A stretch of DNA of 51,387 nucleotides from Phytobacter massiliensis JC163 (lineage in GTDB: Bacteria > Pseudomonadota > Gammaproteobacteria > Enterobacterales > Enterobacteriaceae): the NCBI RefSeq assembly GCF_000321045.1, contig NZ_HE578947.1, positions 126,484 through 177,870 on the forward strand, given 5' to 3'. Below, in pieces: positions 28,816 to 37,820 of the stretch (within the stretch, counting starts at the first letter, position 1; each line of letters opens with the position of its first letter). The notes beneath the pieces were generated by a model, which saw only the letters and a list, made by a program, of their open reading frames with translations, did not search any database and was not told the DNA's origin. The translations under genes were made by a program, and so were the position numbers.

Positions 28816-29195
28816 TTCGTCATTAAGCACTTTTAAAAAGTTATGGTACAGGGGAACTTCATCCACGGATGTATGGCCGGTCTAGTCATTCTAAGAGCCC
28901 CTGTACCTACCATAATCGGGCTAGCTTACTGATGTACAAAAAGATGAGACATTTTAACGATGAAGTGGTGGCGGTTTTATCAAACCATTCCATTTGAAGT
29001 CGTAGTTTGTATGAAAAATGTACTGTACATCTAACCAGCCGGTGCAGCCCAAGAGTGCTGAGTAGATCTCAATTCAAAACTACGCACGAAAAACCCCCGG
29101 GCAGAAATGGCCGGGGGTTTTTCTTTTGTTCATCTTTTTAGTATAAGGTTTACACACGGACGAATGTGTCCAGCTCATTGATAATGGGGAATTAC
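28816..29195. other. Region between the PTS operon and yjeI
   Basis: About 380 bases with no gene. It holds a 10-bp inverted repeat GGTACAGGGG (28845-28854) / CCCCTGTACC (28898-28907) with a 43-base loop that itself contains CATCC-AC-GGATG, a perfect palindrome ATGTAC-T-GTACAT (29018-29030), and a strong symmetric terminator at 29089-29122. The right edge of the insertion probably lies here. Confidence 0.6.
29089..29122. terminator. Strong bidirectional terminator upstream of yjeI
   Basis: AAAAACCCCCGG / CCGGGGGTTTTT, 12-bp stem with a ten-base loop. A run of T follows on both strands. Confidence 0.9.
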
Positions 29196-29549
29196 ATGCA
29201 CGTGAAATATTTAGCAGGGATTGTTGGCGCAGCCTTATTGCTGGCCGGTTGCAGCACCGGTAACGAATTATCCGCCGGTGGGCAGAGCGTTCGCTTTGTA
29301 GAAGATAAGCCAGGCGCGGATTGCCAGTATCTTGGCACAGCGACCGGTAAGCAGAGCAACTGGCTATCCGGGCAGCATGGTGAAGAGGGCGGCTCCCTGC
29401 GCGGCGCGGCCAACGCTTTGCGTAACCAGGCGGCGCAAATGGGCGGTAACGTGCTTTATAACGTTAGCAGCCCAACCCAAGGCTTTATCTCCAGCTTCGT
29501 ACCGACGGCAAGTGAAATGACCGGCCAGGTCTTCAAATGCCCGAACTGA
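29196..29549 (+). CDS. yjeI: DUF4156-family lipoprotein YjeI
   Basis: A 117-residue lipoprotein, the same length as E. coli YjeI and similar throughout (NWLSGQHGEEGGS, GQVFKCPN). The lipobox LLAGC places the lipidated Cys at residue 19. Function unknown. In E. coli it follows groL directly; here about 6 kb separate them. The ATG at 29196 is preferred over 29166 because the signal peptide then starts at MHVKYLAG as in E. coli. Confidence 0.93.
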   Translation: MHVKYLAGIVGAALLLAGCSTGNELSAGGQSVRFVEDKPGADCQYLGTATGKQSNWLSGQHGEEGGSLRGAANALRNQAAQMGGNVLYNVSSPTQGFISSFVPTASEMTGQVFKCPN

Positions 29550-29550
29550 T

Positions 29551-29595
29551 GTAAGCGATCGGTGCCCCCGGCCTGCGCCAGGGGCATGCCGCTTA
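29551..29595. terminator. Hairpin between convergent yjeI and yjeJ
   Basis: An outer stem TAAGCG / CGCTTA and an inner stem TGCCCC / GGGGCA form an interrupted hairpin that covers the yjeJ stop codon. There is no T run. Confidence 0.5.
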
Positions 29596-30456
29596 CTGTT
29601 TGGCGCTCTCCTGCTGCATATGCTGCTGCACAAGGTGCAAGCCGCGCATGGATTGCTCAAGCGTAAGCGCGCCCCGCACACCGGACGCCAGCGTTCTTAC
29701 GGACACCTGGCACGGTTTGCCTTTCAGCTTATTCAGACGATGGCTGTAATCCAGCACACGGCGGGAAATCGAGGCCATTTCTTCACTGTTGGCAGGGTTG
29801 CGGGTTTTAATCACCGTACCGCTGTACTGCTTCTCGCCGTTTTCGTCGGTATAGCAATACACCAGCGCCTGATGCTGAGAAAACAGCGTCTGCTTCCACA
29901 CCTCTTGCTGGTAGCTATCGTACTCAATATTACCGCCCTCTTTGAATTCGACATCAAATAACGGCAGGAAATCGAGCAGAGAAGAGAGACTAAGCGCAAT
30001 ATCGCGCAGGCCAGCATTATTTATCGCATGAATCATTGCGGTCACTAATAATTCAATTTGATGTTCGTTAACCGCGACCTCTACCGTACTGCCATTATGC
30101 TGCTGAAAAGCGAAAATAAGGTCGGTGCCTTTATTTTCCAGCAGCGTAACCTTATCGACGCGCAGCCCTACGTCCGCCGGTTGCATCTCGCTCTCTTCGA
30201 ACGGCGGAATGTGTTTGTGCATCTTTTTAGATGCGGCTTCAATAGCCTTGCGCTGCTGCTCTTTGGCCTCGCCCGCGGAGCGGCCCTGTAGCGCAAGCCG
30301 GTGCTCAAGCGCCAGCAGAAAGTCTTTCAAGGGAACAAGCGGAAAAAAAAGCAGTGATTGCTTATTTTTAGGATGTTTGATTTTCAGCGCCAGGGCGGCG
30401 AAATTATTTTCGTGACGAATGATTCCGGTGTTAACACCTGAAATAGCCAATGCCAT
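29593..30456 (-). CDS. yjeJ: Uncharacterised protein YjeJ
   Basis: A 287-residue soluble protein, recognised as YjeJ by position (between yjeI and epmB) and by sequence (MALAISGVNTGIIRHENNF). No catalytic motif was recognised; function is unknown. The ATG at 30456 has AAGGAG seven bases upstream, which favours it over the ATG at 30474. Confidence 0.85.
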   Translation of the reverse strand: MALAISGVNTGIIRHENNFAALALKIKHPKNKQSLLFFPLVPLKDFLLALEHRLALQGRSAGEAKEQQRKAIEAASKKMHKHIPPFEESEMQPADVGLRVDKVTLLENKGTDLIFAFQQHNGSTVEVAVNEHQIELLVTAMIHAINNAGLRDIALSLSSLLDFLPLFDVEFKEGGNIEYDSYQQEVWKQTLFSQHQALVYCYTDENGEKQYSGTVIKTRNPANSEEMASISRRVLDYSHRLNKLKGKPCQVSVRTLASGVRGALTLEQSMRGLHLVQQHMQQESAKQ

Positions 30457-30520
30457 CTGGTTCTCCTTAACCATGTTTGTTTTTTATAAACGTTCAGTAA
30501 TACAGGGCACCATCATAACA

Positions 30521-30558
30521 AAAAAATAAAAAGGTGTTCCCTGGATAAGCAGGGAACA
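30521..30558 (-). terminator. Terminator of epmB
   Basis: On the minus strand GTTCCCTG / CAGGGAAC with a six-base loop is followed by a T-rich tract. Confidence 0.85.
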
Positions 30559-30584
30559 TATTTGCAGGCAATATTTGATGTGGC

Positions 30585-31613
30585 TCAATTCTGGCGGAGT
30601 TGTAAATCCAGCGGCGTTTTACTGGGCTCACCGCCAATTTCGCGCGCCAGCTTCGGCACCATATAACCGGAAATCAGCGTCAGCAATTCACGCATAATCG
30701 CCCGCGCCTCCTCATCACTCACCATAAAATGCGCCGCCCCCTGCACCTTATCCAGCACGTGCAGGTAATAGGGCATGACGGCCGCGTCAAACAGGGCATT
30801 GCTGAGATCGGCCAGCGTCTGGGCATTGTCATTCACGCCGCGCAGCAGCACGCTCTGGTTAAGCAGCGTGACGCCCGCCTGGCGTAGCCGCTGCATAGCG
30901 TCGCGGAACGCATCGTCGATTTCACGGGCGTGGTTGATATGGTTGACCAGCAAAATTTGCAGGCTGGAGCGGGCGAACAGAGCCGTCAGCGCATCGGTGA
31001 CCCGAGCCGGGATAACAATGGGCAGGCGGCTGTGAATACGCAGCCGTTTAATATGCGGAATCGCTTCGAGCTGACCGACGAGCCAGGCGAGTTCGTGGTC
31101 TTTCGCCATCAGCGGATCGCCGCCGGAAAAGATTATCTCGTCCAGCTCAGGATGCGCGGCAATATAGTCCAGCGCCGTCTGCCAGTTTCGCTTGTTGCCC
31201 TGATTATCGGCATAAGGGAAGTGGCGACGGAAGCAGTAACGGCAGTTTACCGCACAGCCGCCCTTGACCAGCAGCAGCGCGCGATTACGGTACTTATGCA
31301 GCAGTCCCGGCACCACGCTATGCTGTTCATCGAGCGGATCGGTGCTGAAACCGGGCGCCGCAATAAATTCATCGTGCGAAGTTAACACCTGGCGCAGCAG
31401 CGGATCGTGCGGATCGCCTTTACGCATTCTTGCGACGAAAGCGCGGGGGACGCGCAGCGCAAACAGGCGTTTCGCTTCCCGTCCGGCGATTAAGTTTTCG
31501 TCGTTATCAAGGTGTAAAACACGCAGAAGTTCATCGGGATCGGTTATTACATCGGCAAGTTGCAATAACCAATCTTCTCTGGATGGGGTATTTAGGGTTA
31601 CAATATGCGCCAT
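30585..31613 (-). CDS. epmB: EF-P lysine 2,3-aminomutase EpmB
   Basis: A 342-residue radical-SAM enzyme with the cluster motif [15 protein letters not shown] and the SAM-binding IFSGGDPL. EpmB turns (S)-alpha-lysine into (R)-beta-lysine, which EpmA attaches to Lys34 of EF-P. It is divergent from efp, with only 40 bases between the start codons, so the two share a compact promoter region. All three EF-P genes (epmA, epmB, efp) are within this window. Confidence 0.97.
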   Translation of the reverse strand: MAHIVTLNTPSREDWLLQLADVITDPDELLRVLHLDNDENLIAGREAKRLFALRVPRAFVARMRKGDPHDPLLRQVLTSHDEFIAAPGFSTDPLDEQHSVVPGLLHKYRNRALLLVKGGCAVNCRYCFRRHFPYADNQGNKRNWQTALDYIAAHPELDEIIFSGGDPLMAKDHELAWLVGQLEAIPHIKRLRIHSRLPIVIPARVTDALTALFARSSLQILLVNHINHAREIDDAFRDAMQRLRQAGVTLLNQSVLLRGVNDNAQTLADLSNALFDAAVMPYYLHVLDKVQGAAHFMVSDEEARAIMRELLTLISGYMVPKLAREIGGEPSKTPLDLQLRQN

Positions 31614-31653
31614 TTTGTGGCTTAGCTACCAGTTAACAATTTCAGAGGGCCTT

Positions 31654-32220
31654 ATGGCAACGTACTATAGCAACGATTTTCGTGCTGGTCTTAAAATCAT
31701 GTTGGACGGCGAACCTTACGCGGTCGAATCCAGCGAATTCGTTAAACCAGGCAAAGGCCAGGCATTTGCGCGCGTTAAACTGCGTCGCCTGCTGACCGGC
31801 ACCCGCGTTGAGAAAACCTTCAAGTCTACCGACTCTGCCGAAGGCGCAGATGTTGTCGATATGAACCTGACTTACCTGTACAACGACGGTGAGTTCTGGC
31901 ACTTCATGAACAACGAAACCTTCGAACAGCTTTCTGCTGACGCAAAAGCTATCGGCGACAGCGAAAAATGGCTGCTGGACCAGGCTGAATGCATCGTGAC
32001 CCTGTGGAACGGCCAGCCTATCTCTGTTACGCCGCCGAACTTTGTTGAGCTGGAAATCGTTGAAACCGATCCGGGTCTGAAAGGCGATACCGCAGGTACT
32101 GGCGGCAAGCCGGCTACCCTGAGCACCGGCGCTGTGGTTAAAGTTCCGCTGTTCGTACAGATTGGCGAAGTTATCAAAGTGGATACCCGCTCCGGCGAAT
32201 ACGTATCCCGCGTGAAATAA
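31654..32220 (+). CDS. efp: Translation elongation factor P
   Basis: A 188-residue protein with the KOW-like N domain and two OB folds. The modified residue Lys34 is in [13 protein letters not shown] helps ribosomes through runs of proline; several likely clients, such as the Pro-rich autotransporter linker, lie in this window. AGAGGG precedes the ATG; an in-frame open stretch upstream overlaps epmB and is not used. Confidence 0.99.
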   Translation: MATYYSNDFRAGLKIMLDGEPYAVESSEFVKPGKGQAFARVKLRRLLTGTRVEKTFKSTDSAEGADVVDMNLTYLYNDGEFWHFMNNETFEQLSADAKAIGDSEKWLLDQAECIVTLWNGQPISVTPPNFVELEIVETDPGLKGDTAGTGGKPATLSTGAVVKVPLFVQIGEVIKVDTRSGEYVSRVK

Positions 32221-32236
32221 TTCACGTCACCCTCTT

Positions 32237-32268
32237 TTCAGCAGCGCGGCGGTTTTCGCGCTGCTGAA
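32237..32268 (+). terminator. Hairpin downstream of efp
   Basis: TTCAGCAGCGCG / CGCGCTGCTGAA, a 12-bp perfect stem with an eight-base loop, 16 bases after the efp stop. The following sequence is only modestly T-rich. Confidence 0.75.
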
Positions 32269-32320
32269 TGTCAAATCTTCTTAAAAATCACTCCTTCCCC
32301 TTCATATTTTTTGATTCAGG

Positions 32321-32330
32321 CTATGCTTAA
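32321..32330 (+). promoter_or_regulatory. Putative sigma-S type -10 element for ecnB
   Basis: CTATGCTTAA matches the extended -10 favoured by sigma-S (CTAYNNTTAA) and lies about 43 bases before the ecnB start. ecnB is sigma-S-dependent in E. coli. Confidence 0.45.
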
Positions 32331-32372
32331 GTTGCTCGTGACAAAAAATATTGACTACAAAAGGAAGACGTT

Positions 32373-32519
32373 ATGATTAAGAAGACAATTGCTGCGATCT
32401 TTTCTGTACTGGTCCTTTCTTCGGTATTGACCGCCTGTAACACCACGCGTGGCGTAGGCGAAGACATCTCCGATGGCGGCAGCGCGATCTCTGGCGCCGC
32501 GACCCGAGCGCAGCAGTAA
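32373..32519 (+). CDS. ecnB: Entericidin B lipoprotein
   Basis: A short gene of 48 residues, differing from E. coli EcnB at only a few positions. The lipobox VLTAC (Cys22) is followed by [14 protein letters not shown]. EcnB is a small cationic outer-membrane lipoprotein that promotes lysis in stationary phase; EcnA is described as its antidote. The ribosome site is AAAGGAAG. No ecnA lies between efp and ecnB, where E. coli has it. A terminator follows directly. Confidence 0.95.
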   Translation: MIKKTIAAIFSVLVLSSVLTACNTTRGVGEDISDGGSAISGAATRAQQ

Positions 32520-32524
32520 TCTCT

Positions 32525-32554
32525 ACGGTACGGCTCAGGCCGTACCGTTAATTT
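32525..32554 (+). terminator. Terminator of ecnB
   Basis: ACGGTACGGC / GCCGTACCGT around TCAG, followed by TAATTT. It overlaps the stop codon of the convergent regulator gene. Confidence 0.8.
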
Positions 32555-33150
32555 ACGCTTTCCGGCAGTGAAAGGAACGGCGTAAAGCGGTTGTCCATTC
32601 CCAGCTTCATCCTGATATTGCGCTTGTAGGTGTAAACCGTCTTGCCGTTGATACACATTTTACTGGCAATCGACTGGTTACTGCGCCCTTCCATCCACAG
32701 CGACAGCACCTTCTCTTCCTGACGCGTCAGCAGCGGGGCGGCGATTTGCGGCATTTCGCGCGCCGGTCTTTCCAGCACTGCGGCATCAATCACCCTTGCC
32801 AGCGTCTCCAGCGGCGCGGTTTTCAGCAGGCTGGCCTGCAGCGGATACTGCGCGCAATAGTCGGCAAGCGCCGCATCCTCGCCCGACTGTAAAAGAATAA
32901 GCCGGTTCTCTTTGCCGCAGGCGGCAAGCAGCGAAGAAAACTGCTCAATATGGTGAAGATCATGCTTAAAGCCGAAGAGATCGGCGACGATCAGATCCGG
33001 CTGCCACTGGATGATATGCTCTTTCGCCAGCATCAAGTTATTCAGGGCTGTCACCAGAAAGGCGGCGGGAAAAAAATCGGTTTGGTTGAGCCAGCTTTCA
33101 AGCCCCGTGCGGGTGAAATAACAACGGTCAACCAGGAGAATTTTATACAT
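32548..33150 (-). CDS. LuxR-family regulator, EcnR/EntR-like
   Basis: A 200-residue protein with a degenerate receiver-like N-terminal domain (MYKILLVDRCYFTRTGL) and a C-terminal LuxR helix-turn-helix (about residues 140-190: LTRQEEKVLSLWMEGRSNQSIASKMCINGKTVYTYKRNIRMKLG). The acidic phosphorylation pocket of true response regulators is not obvious. A LuxR-type gene beside ecnB is known in Citrobacter as ecnR/entR, so the name is inferred from position and family. It is convergent with ecnB. Confidence 0.75.
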   Translation of the reverse strand: MYKILLVDRCYFTRTGLESWLNQTDFFPAAFLVTALNNLMLAKEHIIQWQPDLIVADLFGFKHDLHHIEQFSSLLAACGKENRLILLQSGEDAALADYCAQYPLQASLLKTAPLETLARVIDAAVLERPAREMPQIAAPLLTRQEEKVLSLWMEGRSNQSIASKMCINGKTVYTYKRNIRMKLGMDNRFTPFLSLPESVN

Positions 33151-33354
33151 ATTTTTCTTCGCAATAAGAGGGAAGGCGCACGGCTTACTTTTCGGGGCAA
33201 GCGCTTCATCATAGGGCGTCCATCAGGCGAATAAATGCCTGAACTGCATTGCGATCTGGGGCTATTTCTTGCTTTAAGTCACTAAACCTGACGCAACGGT
33301 GAAAAAATTGCATTCGTTTTGTTATCAGGCCAAAATTTACCCCTCTTCACCAGC

Positions 33355-33400
33355 CTGTCGGGACGACCCGGCAGGGTCAATCTCATTGGGGACGGCCCCA
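33355..33400 (+). promoter_or_regulatory. Guanidine-II (mini-ykkC) riboswitch
   Basis: Two GC stems, each closed by an ACGR tetraloop: CTGTCGGG-ACGA-CCCGGCAG (33355-33374) and TGGGG-ACGG-CCCCA (33387-33400), separated by 12 bases and placed just before the ribosome site of gdx. This is the hallmark of the guanidine-II class, which opens translation of the exporter when guanidinium binds. Confidence 0.95.
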
Positions 33401-33414
33401 CACTGGAGCCAAAA

Positions 33415-33732
33415 ATGTCCTGGATAGTTCTCTTTATCGCCGGTCTTCTGGAAGTGGTCTGGGCGGTAGGCCTGAAATATACCCACGGTTTTACCCGCCT
33501 CGTACCCAGCGTGGCGACCATCGCGGCGATGGTACTTAGCATGGCGCTGCTCTCATGGGCGATGAAAAGCCTGCCGGTCGGCACGGCTTACGCCGTCTGG
33601 ACCGGCATCGGCGCGGTGGGGGCCGCGATTGCGGGCATCCTGCTGCTCGGCGAATCCGCCAGCCCGGCACGTTTGCTGAGCCTTGGCTTGATTGTCGCCG
33701 GGATTATTGGGCTGAAGCTAAGCGCCCATTAA
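33415..33732 (+). CDS. gdx: Guanidinium exporter Gdx (SugE)
   Basis: A 105-residue four-helix SMR protein. The key Glu13 is present in [19 protein letters not shown], and the family C-terminal pattern ([13 protein letters not shown]) is intact. Gdx swaps guanidinium for protons. The guanidine-II riboswitch directly upstream supports the function. ATG at 33415 has GGAG upstream and matches the E. coli start; the longer frame from 33319 reads through the riboswitch. Its last 29 bases overlap the end of convergent blc. Confidence 0.96.
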   Translation: MSWIVLFIAGLLEVVWAVGLKYTHGFTRLVPSVATIAAMVLSMALLSWAMKSLPVGTAYAVWTGIGAVGAAIAGILLLGESASPARLLSLGLIVAGIIGLKLSAH

Positions 33733-34258
33733 ACGACTGATTCACCCAAATCAGCTTCTCCACAGCAAAGCCCTGGCGGGCCGCGGTGTCGAGGAGCTGT
33801 TTTTTTACCCCCTCTGGCAGCTCAGGGGTGCGGGACAAAATCCACAGATAACCGCGATCCGGCCCGCACACCAGCGCGTAGCGATACGCGTTATCCAGCG
33901 CGATGATGTTATAGCTGCCGTCGTTCGGGCCAATAAAGGAGATTTTCAGCGCGGCGCGCTGAGGGCTGCCGGTAAACATGGCGTCGCCTTGCCGCGTCTG
34001 CCACATGCCGCGGGCCGGGTTATAGCCCTTATTGACCACATTCAGGCCGCCATCCTGGCGAAGCGTATAGGTGGTCGTCACATGATCCAGGCCGCGCTCG
34101 AAACGGTGGTCCATACGGGCAATCTCATACCAGCGGCCCAGATAGCGTTGCGTATTGAAATTCTCCACCACCGTTACGCCAGGCGGGGGAGTGGGAGAAC
34201 TACAGGCGGTAACCAAAAACGCAGCGGCAACAGTCACGATGATGAGCAGCGAACGCAT
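33704..34258 (-). CDS. blc: Outer-membrane lipoprotein Blc (bacterial lipocalin)
   Basis: A 184-residue lipocalin. The lipobox LVTAC gives lipidated Cys19. The lipocalin motif [19 protein letters not shown] (GxW) and the C-terminal R-containing strand are present. Blc binds lysophospholipids at the outer membrane. The ATG at 34258 has AAGGAAG upstream and starts the signal peptide; a frame from 34378 is spurious. It is seven residues longer than E. coli Blc. In E. coli ampC and frd follow; here a sugar operon intervenes. Confidence 0.95.
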   Translation of the reverse strand: MRSLLIIVTVAAAFLVTACSSPTPPPGVTVVENFNTQRYLGRWYEIARMDHRFERGLDHVTTTYTLRQDGGLNVVNKGYNPARGMWQTRQGDAMFTGSPQRAALKISFIGPNDGSYNIIALDNAYRYALVCGPDRGYLWILSRTPELPEGVKKQLLDTAARQGFAVEKLIWVNQSFNGRLASAQ

Positions 34259-34385
34259 GGCATCTTCCTTCCGGGATTTTTTGCTAAGTGTAGAATCCGC
34301 CGGAAAAAACGCGTGTGCTTCGCGCCACGCTTTGCCCCTTATCGGGCCAGTTTCGCAAGGATGTGTTATCGCCATCACAATAAAA

Positions 34386-34401
34386 AGTGACCCGAGTCAC
34401 C
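34386..34401 (+). promoter_or_regulatory. CRP-like site upstream of the sulfatase-PTS operon
   Basis: AGTGA-N6-TCACC, a near match to the CRP consensus, 112 bases before the EIICB start. Confidence 0.45.
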
Positions 34402-34449
34402 CTTTCGAACCATGCTGGATTGACAGGGTACAAAAGCCCAGGAAATAAT

Positions 34450-34480
34450 AATTTCACTAATTAGTATAAATAATGAAATT
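34450..34480. promoter_or_regulatory. Inverted repeat AATTTCA-N17-TGAAATT, putative RpiR operator
   Basis: Perfect 7-bp arms in an AT-rich stretch just before the EIICB gene, overlapping a possible -10 (TATAAA at 34465-34470). RpiR/MurR regulators bind such repeats, and one is encoded in this operon. Confidence 0.45.
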
Positions 34481-34512
34481 TAAAATTCAAACGTCAACAT
34501 CAGGGCACTCTT

Positions 34513-36045
34513 ATGAGCAAACTCTTTGCAGGCGCACAGAATCTGGGTAAGTCGTTTATGCTGCCAATCGCCGTTCTACCGGCGGCCGGGCTTCTGCTGG
34601 GCATTGGCGGCGTCTTCTCCAACCCGGTGACTATCGCCACGTACCCCGTACTCGATAATCAGGTTTTACAGGCCATTTTCACTTTAATGAAGCTGTGCGG
34701 CAGCGTGGTGTTCGATAACCTTTCGCTGCTATTCGCCGTCGGCATCGCCGTTGGCCTGGCGCGCAGCGACAAGGGCACCGCCGGGCTGGCGTCGGTACTC
34801 TGCTTTGTGGTGATGAACAAGGCGATTAACGCCATGCTGATGCTCACCGGCAAGCTGGCGGTTGATAACCTTGCCGCCGCGGGCCAGGCGAACGTGTTAG
34901 GCATTGTTACCCTGCAAACAGGGGTAATGGGCGGCATTATCAGCGGGCTGCTCACTGCCTGGGTGCATAATCGCTACAACAAGACCGAGCTGCCCGATCT
35001 GCTGGCCTTTTTTAGCGGCTCGCGGTTCGTTCCGATCGTCACTTCGTTTTTCGCTATTTTCCTGGGCGTGGCGCTGTTCTGGGTCTGGCCGCCGATTCAG
35101 GCCGGCATTACCCACCTCGGCGGGCTGGTGGAGAAGACCGGCTATATCGGCACGCTGTTCTACGGCATGATCCTGAAATGCCTGATCCCGCTTGGTCTGC
35201 ACCATCTGTTTTACCTTCCTTTCTGGCTGACCAGCGTCGGCGGCGAGATGACCGTTAACGGCCACGTAGTCCAGGGGACGCAGAAGATCTTCTTCGCCCA
35301 GCTCGCTGACCCCAGCGTGCAGCAGTATTACATCGGCGTGTCGCGCTTTATGGCCGGACGCTTTGCCGACTTTATGTTTGGCCTGCCGGGCGCGGCGCTG
35401 GCGATTTACCACTCCGCGAAGCCGGAAAACCGCAAAAAAGTCGCCAGCCTGATGCTCTCCGCTGCGCTCACCGCTTTCGTCACGGGGATTACCGAACCGC
35501 TGGAGTTTGCCTTCATGTTCTGCGCCCCGCTGCTGTACGGCGTGCATATCGTGCTGACGGGCGTGGCGTTCATGCTGACCCATATCCTGGAGATCACCGT
35601 CGGGCAGACCTTCTCGGGCGGGCTGATTGATTTCCTGCTGTTCGGCGTGCTGCAGGGCAATGCCAAAACCAACTGGATGCTGATGCTGCCTCTCGGCGCG
35701 GTGATGTTCTGTCTCTACTACTTCTCTTTCCGCTTCCTGATCCGGTGGCGTCAGCTGAAAACGCCGGGGCGCGAAGATGAAACGCAGAGCGAAGAGACCG
35801 TGCAGGGCAGCGCGCGCCCGGCGCAGATTGTTGAAGCGCTTGGCGGCCGGGCAAACATTGTGGATGTGGATTGCTGTGCGACCCGCCTGCGCATCACGGT
35901 CAACGATCCGGCGCTGGTACAGGTGGACGCGTTTAAATCACTGGGCAGCCGCGGCGCGTTTATACGCGGGCAGGGCGTGCAGGTGGTCTACGGCCCACAC
36001 GTCACCATTATCAAGAACGAAGTTGAAGAATTTATCGGTGCCTGA
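34513..36045 (+). CDS. PTS EIICB component, glucose/maltose superfamily
   Basis: A 510-residue fusion. Residues 1 to about 410 form the EIIC membrane domain (FMLPIAVLPAAGLLLGIG, GITEPLEFAFMF). A hydrophilic linker follows, then an EIIB domain with phosphocysteine Cys455 in VDCCATRLRI. No EIIA is fused or adjacent, so it probably uses the cellular Crr (EIIA-Glc). Substrate is unknown; the next gene suggests a sulfated sugar. The family also covers MalX, PtsG and NagE relatives. It is the first gene of a six-gene run, with an operator-like repeat just upstream. Confidence 0.9.
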   Translation: MSKLFAGAQNLGKSFMLPIAVLPAAGLLLGIGGVFSNPVTIATYPVLDNQVLQAIFTLMKLCGSVVFDNLSLLFAVGIAVGLARSDKGTAGLASVLCFVVMNKAINAMLMLTGKLAVDNLAAAGQANVLGIVTLQTGVMGGIISGLLTAWVHNRYNKTELPDLLAFFSGSRFVPIVTSFFAIFLGVALFWVWPPIQAGITHLGGLVEKTGYIGTLFYGMILKCLIPLGLHHLFYLPFWLTSVGGEMTVNGHVVQGTQKIFFAQLADPSVQQYYIGVSRFMAGRFADFMFGLPGAALAIYHSAKPENRKKVASLMLSAALTAFVTGITEPLEFAFMFCAPLLYGVHIVLTGVAFMLTHILEITVGQTFSGGLIDFLLFGVLQGNAKTNWMLMLPLGAVMFCLYYFSFRFLIRWRQLKTPGREDETQSEETVQGSARPAQIVEALGGRANIVDVDCCATRLRITVNDPALVQVDAFKSLGSRGAFIRGQGVQVVYGPHVTIIKNEVEEFIGA

Positions 36046-36059
36046 GCAGAGATAGCATT

Positions 36060-37820
36060 ATGAAAGCAGTTATGTTGATGTTCGATACGCTGACGCGTAA
36101 CCACCTTGCCCCCTACGGCGGCGACGCGATTACGCCCAATTTTACCCGCCTGGCGCAGGAGTCGGTGCAGTTTAATAACTTCTATGTCGGCAGCATGCCC
36201 TGCATGCCAGCGCGTCGTGAACTGCACACCGGGCGGTATAACTTCCTGCACCGTAGCTGGGGGCCGCTGGAGCCGTTTGATTTTTCCGCCATGCAGGCGC
36301 TGCGGCAAAACGGCGTCCACACCCATATGGTGACGGACCATAAACACTACTGGCGCGACGGCGGCGCCACCTATCACACCCGCTACTCCACCTTCGATTT
36401 TATCCGTGGTCAGGAAGGGGACTGCTGGATAGGGCAGGTAGAGAAGCCGCAGATTCGCTGGCAGGGTATGGAGGATGAGGAAACGCGTCGTCGTCGCGCC
36501 GGGCGCATGACCCAGGATCTGATCAACCGCGCGGCGATGCCGACCCAGCAAGAGCACTTCACCCATCGCACCATCAGCGCCGGGATGGAGTTTATGCAGA
36601 CCAACTGCCGCCAGGATAACTGGTTTTTGCAGATTGAGTGTTTCGACCCCCACGAGCCGTTCTTTGTCCCGGAGAAGTACCTGGCGCAATATGGCTGCAC
36701 GCCCGATGAGTTCGACGGCTGGGTGCCCTATTACTGCGACAGCCCGGGCGGCAAGGACGATGGCAAAGCGCGGAAATTTTACCAGGCGCTGATGACCATG
36801 TGTGACGACTACCTGGGCCAGGTGATGGACAAAATGAAAGCCCTCGGCCTGTGGGAAGATACGCTGTTCATCGTCTGTACCGACCACGGTTTCCTGTTAG
36901 GGGAGCACCAGTGGTGGGGCAAAAACATCATGCCGGTCTATAACGAAATCGCCAGAACGCCGTTCTTTATTCGCGATCCGCGCTGCCTGAAACCAGGCGA
37001 GCAGCGCGAGGCGCTGGCGCAGACTATCGATATTCCGGCAACGCTGCTCGACTACTTTAACGTGGAGCGCCCCGCTTCGATGACCGGGCGTCCGCTGCTG
37101 CCTGCGGTGGAAAACGACACGCCGGTGCGTGATTACGGCCTGTTCGGCTACTTTGGCGGGCATCTGAATATCACCGACGGCGAATCCGTCTATATGCGTT
37201 GCCCGCGAGAGAAAGGCAAAGAGAACCTGTTTGAATACACCCTGATGCCCACCCGCATCGACAGCCCGTTTAAAGTGAGCGAACTCACCGACATCCGTAT
37301 TCATCCGGGCTTTGATTTCACCCAGGGGGCGCAGGTGATGCAGATACCGGCGAGCTTCGGCTACCTCAATCCGTGGCGTTTTGGCGATAAGCTCTTCAAC
37401 GTCAAAAACGATCCGCAGCAGGCGCAGCCGCTCGACGCCCCGCCAAAAGCCTTTGCGATGGCGCAGGCGATGCTTCCTTTACTGCGTGAACACGACGCGC
37501 CGCCGGAGCTGTATGTACGTTTCGGCCTGGAGGCGCTTACCCCTGAGCGTGAGCAGGCTTACGCCGAACGCTGGCAGCAGGATGACGCGCTGGCGAATAC
37601 GCCCTGGCGCTGCGCCGACCGCGGCGTTTACGAAGCGCTGATGTTTATCAGCAAGGCGGCTGAACAGGCAGGCATTGACCTCCCGACGTTGTTGGCGGCG
37701 TGCGCAGCCGACGCGCCGCTACAGGGAAGCGATATTTTGCAGCTTGTGGAACGCCACTTCACCGGCGATCGTCAGCGGGCGCTTGCCTACCAGGCGCGTC
37801 TGCTGTTGCGGGTGGATTAA
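36060..37820 (+). CDS. Cytoplasmic Cys-type sulfatase-family hydrolase
   Basis: A 586-residue member of the sulfatase/alkaline-phosphatase superfamily. The formylglycine motif is CMPARRELHTGR (Cys48, Pro50, Arg52), and metal ligands are suggested by FDTLTRNHLAPYGG (Asp9) near the N terminus and CTDHGFLLGEH. There is no signal peptide, so the enzyme should stay in the cytoplasm and act on a substrate brought in by the PTS. The Cys must be converted to formylglycine; no maturase (anSME or FGE) is encoded in the window. A phosphonate monoester hydrolase-like activity is an alternative. It lies 14 bases after the EIICB gene. Confidence 0.85.
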   Translation: MKAVMLMFDTLTRNHLAPYGGDAITPNFTRLAQESVQFNNFYVGSMPCMPARRELHTGRYNFLHRSWGPLEPFDFSAMQALRQNGVHTHMVTDHKHYWRDGGATYHTRYSTFDFIRGQEGDCWIGQVEKPQIRWQGMEDEETRRRRAGRMTQDLINRAAMPTQQEHFTHRTISAGMEFMQTNCRQDNWFLQIECFDPHEPFFVPEKYLAQYGCTPDEFDGWVPYYCDSPGGKDDGKARKFYQALMTMCDDYLGQVMDKMKALGLWEDTLFIVCTDHGFLLGEHQWWGKNIMPVYNEIARTPFFIRDPRCLKPGEQREALAQTIDIPATLLDYFNVERPASMTGRPLLPAVENDTPVRDYGLFGYFGGHLNITDGESVYMRCPREKGKENLFEYTLMPTRIDSPFKVSELTDIRIHPGFDFTQGAQVMQIPASFGYLNPWRFGDKLFNVKNDPQQAQPLDAPPKAFAMAQAMLPLLREHDAPPELYVRFGLEALTPEREQAYAERWQQDDALANTPWRCADRGVYEALMFISKAAEQAGIDLPTLLAACAADAPLQGSDILQLVERHFTGDRQRALAYQARLLLRVD

